Part shown: in pieces, positions 1-5,241 of the stretch | Position numbering within the stretch: the stretch's first letter is position 1 | Layout: each line of letters begins with the position of its first letter | Notes under the pieces: model-generated | Database searches by the model: none | What the model was told of the DNA's origin: nothing | What the model saw: the letters and a program-made list of their open reading frames with translations, nothing else | Position numbers and translations under genes: made by a program | Source: Candidatus Heimdallarchaeota archaeon | Lineage (GTDB): Archaea > Asgardarchaeota > Heimdallarchaeia > Heimdallarchaeales > Kariarchaeaceae | DNA: 8,952 bases | Assembly (NCBI GenBank): GCA_015522385.1 | Contig: WAMJ01000185.1 | Location: 1-8,952 of the forward strand | Direction: 5' to 3'

Positions 1-1199
1 CCTTTGATGCAGGAACACTGTACGACCACATGTACTTCCCACGAAGTAACAGAAAATCTTATTTCCGAGATTCGTTCTACCTACTTGACTACGCTGATGG
101 GAATGCCCAATTGTTAGCCATGGATGCATCGGCACGAACATTTACAGTAGGTACAACCTCTGATCCAATCACCACTGTACTCTACGGTTCAAACATATAT
201 CAGTACGGTACTGGTAACACATTCCGCATCTTCGAATCAACTGATGCGACATATGGTGCACGAACAAGTTTCGGGCAGGTGGTGACAAATTCAAAGGTAC
301 AGTTCCAGCACCAGTATCACGTTAATACCCCCACCAATGGAGAAATTAATTGGTACTCCACAAGTTCTTTCAATCAATTCATGAGGAAACCGCTCAATAG
401 TTATGCTATCCACAATCCTCAAGATAACGCAGGTTGGTACACGGGGGCAGGGGATGATCTACGGATGTACCACGACGGGACGTACTCGTATCTTCTAAAT
501 ACAACAGGATCTCTATACATACGAAATGACTCAAGGGACATCATCTTCGGCGGGTACGGGTACGGATTTCAGGACATGTACTTCACCGCACGAGGCATAA
601 TCTACATCAGGGATCAGGACGATGGAAATGCAGACCTCGTGAAGATAGACAGCGGTGCAAGGACCTTCAAGGTTGGGACGAACAGCGATCTTATGACGCT
701 GTACCTCGGTGACGACGTCACGCTGTACCGCTCTGCTGCTGATCTCCTGAAGACCGACGACACATTCGAGGCGGCGGAGATCAGGGTCAATACCAGATCG
801 ACCGCCATGGATCCGGCCTCCTCCACGACTTCCGGGTCGAGTAACAAGGTACTCTACGGTCCCACGACGATCCTCGACGACGGTCATCCCGTGCTGTCGG
901 TGCGGGCGGTGTCCATAGCAGACACGGGCATGACGGATCCACTGCTCACAGATAGCATAACGATCAAGGTACAGATCTCCGTGGATTCGGGCTCGACATG
1001 GACAACCATCGTGTCCGATTCGGGAGTTCAGAGCTCGACCGACCTCGAGTTCAGTCTTACTCCAACGGACTACCGGACCCAGTCGGGGCAGTCAGTGCAG
1101 CTGCGGATAGCAGTGGATGAGGCAGGGGGGAGTATAGAGTCCTATGATATAGGTACAATCACGCTGGGGTGGCAAGTCGTTTTAGACTCCGGGGCATAA
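1..1199 (+). CDS. Tail-fibre-like virion protein, 5' end missing
   Basis: The frame is open to the window edge: codons read from position 3 (FDAGTLYDHMYF...), so the ATG at 30 is probably internal and the gene starts upstream. The protein is rich in Y, G, D, S and T. It carries two diverged copies of a unit ending in ARTFxVGTxSD, around nt 27-165 and 574-690. Between them is a GDDLRMYHDGTYSYLLN stretch (about nt 447-500), a pattern I know from phage tail-fibre and other virion fibre proteins. The last 120 or so residues look like an all-beta domain rich in T, S and V, possibly for binding or trimerisation. Known of the family: such repeats build long fibrous host-binding proteins. Inferred: this is a receptor-binding or side-fibre protein of a tailed virus. 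The first half is clearly more AT-rich than the second. A generic adhesin is the alternative. The stop is TAA at 1197-1199. Confidence 0.72.
   Translation, partial: FDAGTLYDHMYFPRSNRKSYFRDSFYLLDYADGNAQLLAMDASARTFTVGTTSDPITTVLYGSNIYQYGTGNTFRIFESTDATYGARTSFGQVVTNSKVQFQHQYHVNTPTNGEINWYSTSSFNQFMRKPLNSYAIHNPQDNAGWYTGAGDDLRMYHDGTYSYLLNTTGSLYIRNDSRDIIFGGYGYGFQDMYFTARGIIYIRDQDDGNADLVKIDSGARTFKVGTNSDLMTLYLGDDVTLYRSAADLLKTDDTFEAAEIRVNTRSTAMDPASSTTSGSSNKVLYGPTTILDDGHPVLSVRAVSIADTGMTDPLLTDSITIKVQISVDSGSTWTTIVSDSGVQSSTDLEFSLTPTDYRTQSGQSVQLRIAVDEAGGSIESYDIGTITLGWQVVLDSGA
27..690 (+). repeat. Two diverged copies of a fibre repeat unit
   Basis: At protein level, the segment coded by about nt 27-165 (xHMYF...DGNAQLLAMDASARTFTVGT) reappears at about nt 574-690 (QDMYF...DGNADLVKIDSGARTFKVGT). 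Shared features in order are MYF, RD, DGNA, a short hydrophobic strand, ARTFxVGTxSD and a following L/Y strand. The copies lie about 175 codons apart and differ considerably at the nucleotide level, so this is an old duplication or a repeated beta module rather than a recent tandem repeat. Confidence 0.6.
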
Positions 1200-1200
1200 G

Positions 1201-1208
1201 TATATATA
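1201..1208 (+). promoter_or_regulatory. TATA box before the glycoprotein gene
   Basis: TATATATA lies just after the fibre gene's stop codon, with its centre about 26 nt before the ATG at 1231. In archaea transcription starts roughly 22-28 nt downstream of the TATA centre, so the mRNA would start at or very near the ATG (leaderless). No Shine-Dalgarno sequence precedes 1231, which supports this reading and supports 1231 over the ATG at 1216. Confidence 0.6.
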
Positions 1209-1230
1209 CAAAATAATGATATATCTAACT

Positions 1231-2169
1231 ATGAAAGGGCACATCCTAATTTTCATCACAGTGATGACACTCGCTGTCATCGCTGCACCTGCGGCCCCGC
1301 AGGTGGAATCGGTGAGTGGGCTGGAGTACGAATTCGACAAGAGCTGGTGGCTGTTCACATCCGGAAACGAAACAGTCCAAGAATGGAGAGATGTACGGCT
1401 CGCAGACGGAGCTGTGGTAAATAGCACCATCTCAACGTCGTACATCAAGAACAGCACAATCACGTGGTACTATTCTCCCTCAGGAGCACTGCGGGGCTGG
1501 GACAATAACGAGACAAGACCTGGAGGGGGGGTGTTCGGAGAGTGGAGGTTCAGCGAGGTGAACTACACTCTTGGCGAGAGAACCTATATGTTCTCGGAGA
1601 GGTTGAACATCACTTCTACCGACATCAACGGGAGCAGGTTCTACAACTACCCGTACAACTTCACAGTGAAGCCGCAGACCAACTTCACGATGAGTAGCGG
1701 GAAGACCGTCGGGATCTACCCCTTCGTGGCCCTGGTGGATATCTCCTTGCGTAATGGGACTGGATATTATGACTACGATGATCGGTCGTTGAGGGAGAGA
1801 TACTTCGGGAACGGAACCATTGAACGGGTGGATATCTATCCCAACGGCACGGAAATATCTGCCCGATATCAGATCTCCAGCATCTACCTGAACATCTCCG
1901 GCTACTTCGCCCCAAGCATATACCGCATCGCCAAGCTCAGCTTCGACATCGTGTCGGGGGAGACGCTGCGGCTCATGGGCGACGGCGGGTTCAACGAGGA
2001 CGCGGCGAAGACCCTGGAAGACTACTACGTGTCCAGAGTGGATGATTCCTTCACGTTCACCAGCGGCCCAGGCGGTTCCAACGATCCTACAGTTACAGAG
2101 GCACCGCTGCTCTTCCTCCCCGTTCTAGCGGCGTTGGTCCTGCGGAAGAAGAGGGCGATACCAAAGTAA
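1231..2169 (+). CDS. Secreted, heavily N-glycosylated surface protein with C-terminal anchor
   Basis: The protein has 312 aa. I chose ATG 1231 over the in-frame ATG at 1216 because it opens a clean signal peptide (MKGHILIFITVMTLAVIAA, then PAAPQ) and sits at the leaderless distance from the TATA box. The mature part is rich in Y, N, S and T and holds 13 N-x-S/T sequons (for example NET, NST, NYT, NIT, NGS, NFT, NGT, NIS) spread through most of its length. Near the C-terminus a Gly/Ser/Pro linker (GPGGSNDP) leads into a short hydrophobic segment (LLFLPVLAALVL) and the basic tail RKKRAIPK. This three-part layout resembles archaeosortase-processed C-terminal signals, although the diagnostic PGF or PEF motif is absent and the segment has TEAP instead. 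Inferred: a glycosylated surface protein on the virion or infected cell, next to the fibre gene. I recognise no named family. An acquired host S-layer-like protein is possible. Confidence 0.7.
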   Translation: MKGHILIFITVMTLAVIAAPAAPQVESVSGLEYEFDKSWWLFTSGNETVQEWRDVRLADGAVVNSTISTSYIKNSTITWYYSPSGALRGWDNNETRPGGGVFGEWRFSEVNYTLGERTYMFSERLNITSTDINGSRFYNYPYNFTVKPQTNFTMSSGKTVGIYPFVALVDISLRNGTGYYDYDDRSLRERYFGNGTIERVDIYPNGTEISARYQISSIYLNISGYFAPSIYRIAKLSFDIVSGETLRLMGDGGFNEDAAKTLEDYYVSRVDDSFTFTSGPGGSNDPTVTEAPLLFLPVLAALVLRKKRAIPK

Positions 2170-2283
2170 TTGCTCAACATGTCTCCCAGATTCTGCACAG
2201 ATGTCCAGATTTTGCCACGTGGATGGATCACGCCCCATGGGTATTTAAGGGAATCTGCTGCTTAATTTGTCTCACCGACAATG

Positions 2284-2291
2284 TTTATATT
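2284..2291 (+). promoter_or_regulatory. TATA box for the winged-helix gene unit
   Basis: TTTATATT is centred about 28 nt before ATG 2315, the expected geometry for a leaderless archaeal transcript. A second AT-rich match, TATTTAAG at about 2241-2248, is further upstream and less well placed. The 145-nt gap after the glycoprotein gene (2170-2314) otherwise shows no gene. Confidence 0.55.
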
Positions 2292-2295
2292 GCGG

Positions 2296-2326
2296 GTGTT
2301 ACACTAGCTACAATATGAGTTCTAGT
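2296..2326. promoter_or_regulatory. Possible operator palindromes at the 2315 start
   Basis: GTGT-T-ACAC (2296-2304) is a perfect short palindrome between the TATA box and the ATG. ACTAG (2303-2307) and CTAGT (2322-2326) form inverted arms 19 bp apart around the start codon. A protein bound here would cover the predicted transcription start. Because the first gene of the unit is a winged-helix protein, autoregulation is a reasonable inference. Short palindromes arise by chance, so confidence is low. Confidence 0.25.
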
Positions 2327-2689
2327 ATTGCTAATATCTCAGAATTCGATGAAGAGCAGATTAGTGAATTGTTTGACGTAACTGAACTATCATCCTATTC
2401 AGACGGGGAAATTCAGAAAGTACCCGAGAATGGAGAGGTGGAATTCAGAACGGAAAAAATCATGAGTTTTCAGGTTGAGACAGTACGGGAAGTCACGATC
2501 AATTTGGACAACATCACTTCGAAGTTTTTCAAAGAACGGACAAGAGAAGATGTGAAATCAGAAATATTCGATATTATCCAAACATCTCCTGGGATAAGTA
2601 CCTCGGATATAATCGATGAAATCGATTATGACCTGTGGACAATTCTAGAGATATTGGATGAGTTGATGGAAGAGGGTAAGGTGGAATAG
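2315..2689 (+). CDS. Small winged-helix DNA-binding protein
   Basis: The protein has 124 aa. The frame can be extended to a TTG at 2267, but ATG 2315 lies about 28 nt from the TATA box and removes an unlikely cysteine-rich N-terminus. The first 75 or so residues are acidic and of unknown fold. The C-terminal 50 or so residues (REDVKSEIFDIIQTSPGIST, then SDIIDEIDYDLWTILEILDELMEEGKVE) have the spacing of a winged helix-turn-helix: helix 1, a short turn with GIST, a SDI helix, a recognition helix and a LxxLxxEGKV wing start. That pattern is known from MarR/ArsR-type and archaeal HTH proteins. Inferred role: transcription regulator of its own unit or of viral genes. It ends in TAG, which overlaps the next start by 1 nt. 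It is AT-rich compared with the rightward operon. Confidence 0.65.
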   Translation: MSSSIANISEFDEEQISELFDVTELSSYSDGEIQKVPENGEVEFRTEKIMSFQVETVREVTINLDNITSKFFKERTREDVKSEIFDIIQTSPGISTSDIIDEIDYDLWTILEILDELMEEGKVE

Positions 2690-2889
2690 TGGTAGATATT
2701 ACAAATAGTCTGAAAGCCGGTGACCGTTTCAAGTTCGAGAAGATAGTGGTTTCCGCAAGAAAAATCCAAAAACCGAGAACAACATCTGGATCTGGAAGGC
2801 ATCGTACAATGCAAACAATTTGTGAACGTGATGGACTCATATTCGTGGATAAGACATGGAAATCTAAAGGAGGAAAGAACAATGACTGA
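2689..2889 (+). CDS. Hypothetical 66-aa basic protein
   Basis: GTG start at 2689 overlaps the upstream TAG by 1 nt, and the 3' end overlaps the next ATG by 8 nt, so it fits the unit's tight packing. The sequence KAGDRFKFEKIVVSARKIQK followed by a Ser/Gly-rich linker and TICERDGLIFVDKTWK suggests small beta strands on either side of a basic linker. I recognise no family. A nucleic-acid-binding role is only suggested by its basic charge and neighbours. The start is preceded by a weak purine-rich stretch (GAAGAGGGTAAGG), so translation may be coupled to the upstream gene. Confidence 0.55.
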   Translation: MVDITNSLKAGDRFKFEKIVVSARKIQKPRTTSGSGRHRTMQTICERDGLIFVDKTWKSKGGKNND

Positions 2890-3349
2890 TATAAATATAG
2901 ATATAAAGGAAGACTTGGACTTCGAAGTTAAGAAGTTTGAGTTCAATCGTTATAAATTAAAAGACGGTACTGTTTTGAGGTTGGTATGTGTACCGGTAAA
3001 AATAATGAAAACCGAGAAATATGATAATAGGGGGATCCCTCAATACGTTGTACAGTCCCAATCTATACTCTCTGCAGTTGTTGACGACGCTCTGAGAGGA
3101 CCTTCGGAAATCTTCAATCCGTTAGAACAAATAAGTCCAGAGGACTTGGAACCTATCGATTTTGATCCAATCATCGAACCTTGGAACGAATATGAGTTAT
3201 CAGATGGAGTGATACTTAAATTTCGAACTTCTGTGACTCAGGTAGATCGGTATAAGGGCCGAAACCAATTCGGAGAGCCAGTGTATTTTGTTAAAGAGAA
3301 CAAATCGCTGAACACACGCGCTTCCAAACATCTGAGGAAGAGAAGATAG
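2882..3349 (+). CDS. Hypothetical 155-aa protein made of a duplicated 43-residue unit
   Basis: ATG 2882 is chosen over the upstream in-frame ATG at 2822 because AAAGGAGG (2869-2876) is well spaced before it. Residues 21-63 and 101-143 align without gaps, with 11 identities of 43. Shared positions include NxYxLxDGxxL near the start and GxPxYxV near the end. Each unit looks like a small beta-strand domain, YxLxDGxxLxxxxxV then GxPxYxV. Between them is an acidic linker rich in E, P, D and I (residues 65-100), and the C-terminus is basic (KHLRKRR). I do not recognise the family. The repeat suggests a two-site binding protein or intramolecular dimer. It ends in TAG, 13 bp from the end of the convergent gene. 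The gene is AT-rich, with many ATA, AAA and GAT codons. Confidence 0.65.
   Translation: MTDINIDIKEDLDFEVKKFEFNRYKLKDGTVLRLVCVPVKIMKTEKYDNRGIPQYVVQSQSILSAVVDDALRGPSEIFNPLEQISPEDLEPIDFDPIIEPWNEYELSDGVILKFRTSVTQVDRYKGRNQFGEPVYFVKENKSLNTRASKHLRKRR
2942..3310 (+). repeat. Internal protein duplication (2942-3070 and 3182-3310)
   Basis: The two 129-nt segments code for units that align end to end with no gap. Identical positions are N2, Y4, L6, D8, G9, L12, G31, P33, Y35, V37 and L43 of the unit, and many others are conservative (V/I, R/K, F/W). The nucleotide sequences have diverged, so the duplication is old. Confidence 0.6.
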
Positions 3350-3359
3350 GATCCCTATC
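3345..3359. terminator. Small inverted repeat between convergent stops
   Basis: GATAGG-ATC-CCTATC is a perfect 6-bp-arm, 3-nt-loop inverted repeat. It begins inside the last codons of the plus-strand gene (TAG 3347-3349) and lies just past the stop of the minus-strand gene (TAG, plus-strand CTA 3363-3365). Its place exactly at the convergence of two transcripts suggests a shared 3'-end structure. No clear T-run follows on the plus strand, and only a pyrimidine-rich stretch follows on the minus strand, so a true terminator is uncertain. Confidence 0.3.
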
Positions 3360-3362
3360 CCA

Positions 3363-4238
3363 CTAAATCTTCCTCTCGTAGCTACACCGGCAGTACCCGT
3401 GACCATCATTCGTGCAGTTGGGATTCGGAAGCACGGGAACGTCCGTCTTGGAGAACTCCCGGCCCCGTAATTTCCTGCACTGGTCACACGCACTACCCGC
3501 CACGCCGATGACCACCGTGGATCCAGCGGGGAACCGCTCCAGCTCCAGGCGGTTGTACACACGGTTAGCTGCATCGAAGGCGACCGCCAAGTTCTCTCCC
3601 AGGTCCTTCACTATCCCGAGATTGTAGTCAATGACCTCCCTCTGAATCCCGCCCTCGAGCTCGGGCACGATGGAGGCCCACGCCAGCTCGTAGTTCCCGC
3701 ATTTCCAACTGTACTTGGGCGAGATACCACCGTCCATTCCCATACTCATCCCCACTCCCCTAACAGGATAGGGGATCTGCTCGTTCATGAACTTGGTCAA
3801 TGCAGCCTTCGCACCCACGGGATTCTCACGCACCCGCTCGCATACCTTGACGTACTCCTCCCTCAGCTCATCCAGCCTCTCCTCCAGCCCCGTCCTGATC
3901 GTGTGCGTCACGATGTACCTGGGCTCGGCAGTGCGGTGTATCTCCTCCCATTCGTTGTCGTCGAGGCTCGGGACCAGCCGCTCAATCAGGTCCGCCTTCT
4001 TACCCGACCTCTTCAGCCCCTTCTTGTGTATCCACGGGCGGATGAATGACGCCTTCTGGTAGGTCAGGAGTGCAGGCCCCCGGAGTGGGACGATGTCCCC
4101 TCTCCGCAACCGATCTCCGAAGTACGAGCTGTAGTCGGTCCCGAGGTAACTCTCCCATAATCTCTGGGACGATGGCGGATGGGCGTAGGGAATCTGCGTG
4201 AACCTCAGGAAGAACCAGAGCTCGTCACTGACGATCAC
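3363..4238 (-). CDS. SAP-domain protein with MuF-like cysteine C-terminus
   Basis: The frame opens at an ATG at 4292, but that start lies inside the upstream RHH gene. GTG 4238 directly follows that gene's stop and has a GGTGAG Shine-Dalgarno, giving 291 aa, so I prefer it. Residues about 60-92 hold a SAP-like motif: a hydrophobic helix (FIRPWIHKKGL), then SGKKADLIERL. SAP domains usually bind DNA. The middle is helical and charged. The C-terminus has CDQCRKLRG (C251, C254), then C275, H280 and CRC (C283, C285). This follows the C-x2-C...LxG+xF...LP...NC...CRC pattern of phage Mu gpF / SPP1 gp7-type minor head proteins. Inferred: a capsid-associated or DNA-associated viral protein. The odd points are its minus orientation and its pairing with a regulator. 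An accessory effector with a MuF-like module is the alternative. Confidence 0.6.
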   Translation of the reverse strand: MIVSDELWFFLRFTQIPYAHPPSSQRLWESYLGTDYSSYFGDRLRRGDIVPLRGPALLTYQKASFIRPWIHKKGLKRSGKKADLIERLVPSLDDNEWEEIHRTAEPRYIVTHTIRTGLEERLDELREEYVKVCERVRENPVGAKAALTKFMNEQIPYPVRGVGMSMGMDGGISPKYSWKCGNYELAWASIVPELEGGIQREVIDYNLGIVKDLGENLAVAFDAANRVYNRLELERFPAGSTVVIGVAGSACDQCRKLRGREFSKTDVPVLPNPNCTNDGHGYCRCSYERKI

Positions 4239-4239
4239 C

Positions 4240-4419
4240 TCAGGCCTCACCTTCAGGTTTAAAGAAGTCCATATTCTTTGATCGAAGTGCATTGTAAACC
4301 TGTTTTATGCAGAACTTCAGAGCTTCACTTTTATATGATGTATTGAGCCAAGACATGATAAATTCCAACATTTCTCCAGTTTCGTTGTCGATATCTGTCC
4401 GCAGTTGAATCTTTGACAT
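4240..4419 (-). CDS. 59-aa ribbon-helix-helix-type regulator
   Basis: This short ORF reads from ATG 4419 to TGA 4240. The protein begins MSKIQLRTDIDNETGEMLEF and continues IMSWLNTSYKSEALKFCIKQ, followed by VYNALRSKNMDFFKPEGEA. The layout fits the MetJ/Arc/CopG ribbon-helix-helix fold: a short basic strand (KIQLRTDI) for DNA contact, a first helix (ETGEMLEFIMSWL), a turn with TSYKSEAL (similar to the usual S/T-x-S-E-A/L motif) and a second helix (KFCIKQVYNAL). Such proteins bind tandem operators as dimers. It is the first gene of the minus-strand unit, one nucleotide before the GTG of the SAP gene, and it faces abrB across the GTAC array. I infer a viral repressor, possibly autoregulated. It is AT-rich, unlike the SAP gene after it. 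Confidence 0.62.
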   Translation of the reverse strand: MSKIQLRTDIDNETGEMLEFIMSWLNTSYKSEALKFCIKQVYNALRSKNMDFFKPEGEA

Positions 4420-4444
4420 ACATTGATATGACAGTACGCGAATA

Positions 4445-4454
4445 ACAATATTAA
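4445..4454 (-). promoter_or_regulatory. Weak TATA-like element for the RHH/SAP unit
   Basis: On the minus strand TTAATATTGT is about 26-35 nt before ATG 4419, a position that would give a leaderless or nearly leaderless transcript. It lies between GTAC cores at 4434 and 4456, so a bound repressor would block it. Another AT-rich element (minus-strand ATATAAAA, 4328-4336) lies inside the RHH gene and could serve an internal start, but it is less convincing. Confidence 0.35.
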
Positions 4455-4494
4455 CGTACTCTCAATAACACTTGCGTACTGTTAGTACGTAAAC

Positions 4495-4504
4495 TTTATA
4501 TATG
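4495..4504 (+). promoter_or_regulatory. TATA box of the abrB-led operon
   Basis: TTTATATATG has its centre about 29 nt before ATG 4528, which fits a leaderless transcript. There is no Shine-Dalgarno before 4528. GTAC palindromes flank the box on both sides (4475-4489 and 4511-4527), so occupancy would control the whole rightward operon. Confidence 0.65.
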
Positions 4505-4527
4505 TCGCAGAGTACGTATTATGTACT

Positions 4528-4674
4528 ATGAGTACGTCAGAGTACACATTCGTGGCTGAGATTATCTCTGCAAATCGAATCACAATCCCGAAAAACATCA
4601 GGAAACTGATGAATACGCACAAAGGACACCTTGTGCGAGTTACCATCAAACCAATCAAGGAGGTCTCCTCATGA
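4528..4674 (+). CDS. AbrB/MazE-type swapped-hairpin DNA-binding protein
   Basis: The protein has 48 aa and starts MSTSEYTFVAEIISANRITI, followed by PKNIRKLMNTHKGHLVRVTI and KPIKEVSS. The F-V-A-x-I...NRITIPKxIRKLM...KGHLVRVxI pattern matches the SpoVT/AbrB domain almost exactly: a strand, then R-I-T-I-P leading to a short helix, G, then a V-x-V-x-I strand. Proteins of this fold dimerise through swapped hairpins and bind DNA, as transition-state regulators or antitoxins. No toxin-like gene follows, so a regulator is more likely than an antitoxin. It is the first gene of the 13-gene rightward operon and has a leaderless start. Its stop overlaps the next start (ATGA), and the next gene's AAGGAGGT (4657-4664) lies within its coding sequence. 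Confidence 0.78.
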   Translation: MSTSEYTFVAEIISANRITIPKNIRKLMNTHKGHLVRVTIKPIKEVSS

Positions 4675-4802
4675 ATCTCGTCGATCTGACTGGTTATGAT
4701 ATTTGCACCTGCTGCGGACTCCGGGGCAAACAGCCCCACGGGTACTGCATGAACTGCGACATCCACGGGGACTGCCCCAACTGCAGGGAGGGGGAGGCAT
4801 GA
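4671..4802 (+). CDS. 43-aa zinc-binding microprotein
   Basis: The ATG at 4671 overlaps the abrB stop (ATGA) and follows a perfect AAGGAGGT at 6-nt spacing. Seven cysteines are visible: C12, C14 and C15 (ICTCCG), C26-x2-C29 (YCMNC) and C35-x2-C38 (CPNC), with H23 and H32. This is enough for one or two zinc sites. No known family is recognised. Its role is unknown; protein-protein or nucleic-acid contact is typical of such small zinc modules. The end overlaps the next ATG by 4 nt. Confidence 0.65.
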   Translation: MNLVDLTGYDICTCCGLRGKQPHGYCMNCDIHGDCPNCREGEA

Positions 4803-5083
4803 TCATCGGGCAGCACTCCAATGTCATTCACAAGCCTACCGTCCGTGCACGAGCACTCAAGGCTATCGCCCTCATGCGGGAGGCCTCTGGTATTATCAAG
4901 TCACTCTACAACGACGCCCTCGAGACCAGCGACATGGTGGCGGACGCACTGATGGACATCACACTGCCCGGCTTCAATGAGCCTGACTTCGACGAGGAGA
5001 ACGAGCGGGAGATCTCCTATGTGACCGAAGTACTGGCGGAGATCCGAGAGCTCGAGGACGAAGACGAGGAGGACTCGGAATGA
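4799..5083 (+). CDS. Hypothetical 94-aa helical acidic protein
   Basis: ATG 4799 overlaps the upstream stop (ATGA) and follows a GGGAGGGGGAGG purine run. An in-frame ATG at 4703 lies inside the zinc microprotein gene and is rejected as the start. Residues about 14-55 look helical (RARALKAIALMREASGIIKS, then LYNDALETSDMVADALMDIT). The C-terminus is strongly acidic (ELEDEDEEDSE). There are no cysteines. No family is recognised. The acidic tail could mimic nucleic acid or bind basic proteins, but this is speculation. Confidence 0.6.
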   Translation: MIIGQHSNVIHKPTVRARALKAIALMREASGIIKSLYNDALETSDMVADALMDITLPGFNEPDFDEENEREISYVTEVLAEIRELEDEDEEDSE

Positions 5084-5241
5084 ACGAAACGCCGCTCTCC
5101 TGCCCGATCCAAGACGCTGCCATGGTCGAGTGCGACGGCTGCGGATTCGTCGATGCGTGCCACCGCTACACCAGCACCGACGAGTGGCTGTGCTACTCCT
5201 GTGTCCAGAAGGCCGTGGCGGTGTGGAGGTCATGCCAATGA
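5080..5241 (+). CDS. 53-aa zinc-ribbon microprotein
   Basis: The start is ATG 5080 (ATGA overlap) after GAGGAGGA. The zinc ribbon is C18-x2-C21 (VECDGCGFVDAC) and C38-x2-C41 (WLCYSC), separated by 16 residues. C8, C27 and C52 are extra. The CxxCG...CxxC spacing is that of short zinc ribbons found in transcription factors and small viral proteins. Function is unknown. Its 3' end carries GGAGGT as the ribosome-binding site of the next gene and overlaps it by 4 nt. Confidence 0.62.
   Translation: MNETPLSCPIQDAAMVECDGCGFVDACHRYTSTDEWLCYSCVQKAVAVWRSCQ

Larger units (their letters stand above)
4433..4546. promoter_or_regulatory. Operator-like array of eight GTAC cores in the divergent control region
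   Basis: GTAC occurs at 4434, 4456, 4476, 4485, 4512, 4523, 4532 and 4542, mostly as AGTACG or its complement CGTACT. Successive distances are 22, 20, 9, 27, 11, 9 and 10 bp, so most are close to whole or double helix turns. The clearest palindrome is CGTACT-GTT-AGTACG (4475-4489), just upstream of the abrB TATA box. A second is AGTAC-N7-GTACT (4511-4527), between the TATA box and the ATG. The last two sites lie in the first codons of abrB. The array covers both divergent promoters. The likely binders are the RHH protein, the AbrB-type protein, or both. Confidence 0.6.

Noticed and set aside
531..887. 118-codon open frame on the minus strand inside the fibre gene
   Set aside because: Antisense to a clear coding frame with repeat structure, and its translation shows no family pattern.
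2170..2283. Possible small RNA or gene in the gap after the glycoprotein gene
   Set aside because: A CCAGATT motif appears twice and one AT-rich element is present, but there is no convincing hairpin or ORF.
2267..2314. TTG start at 2267 for the winged-helix gene
   Set aside because: It lies upstream of the best TATA box, so it would not be on the predicted transcript, and it adds an unlikely CLYCGC segment.
4239..4292. N-terminal extension of the SAP gene to ATG 4292
   Set aside because: It would overlap the RHH gene by 53 nt and has no ribosome-binding site. GTG 4238 has GGTGAG and sits directly after the RHH stop.
4482..4766. 94-codon open frame on the minus strand
   Set aside because: It covers the abrB promoter, abrB itself (a clear SpoVT/AbrB match) and a zinc microprotein. 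It has no ribosome-binding site or domain.
4528..4802. AbrB plus next gene as a toxin-antitoxin pair
   Set aside because: The following 43-aa protein is a cysteine-rich zinc protein with no PIN, MazF or RelE features, so a regulator role fits better.
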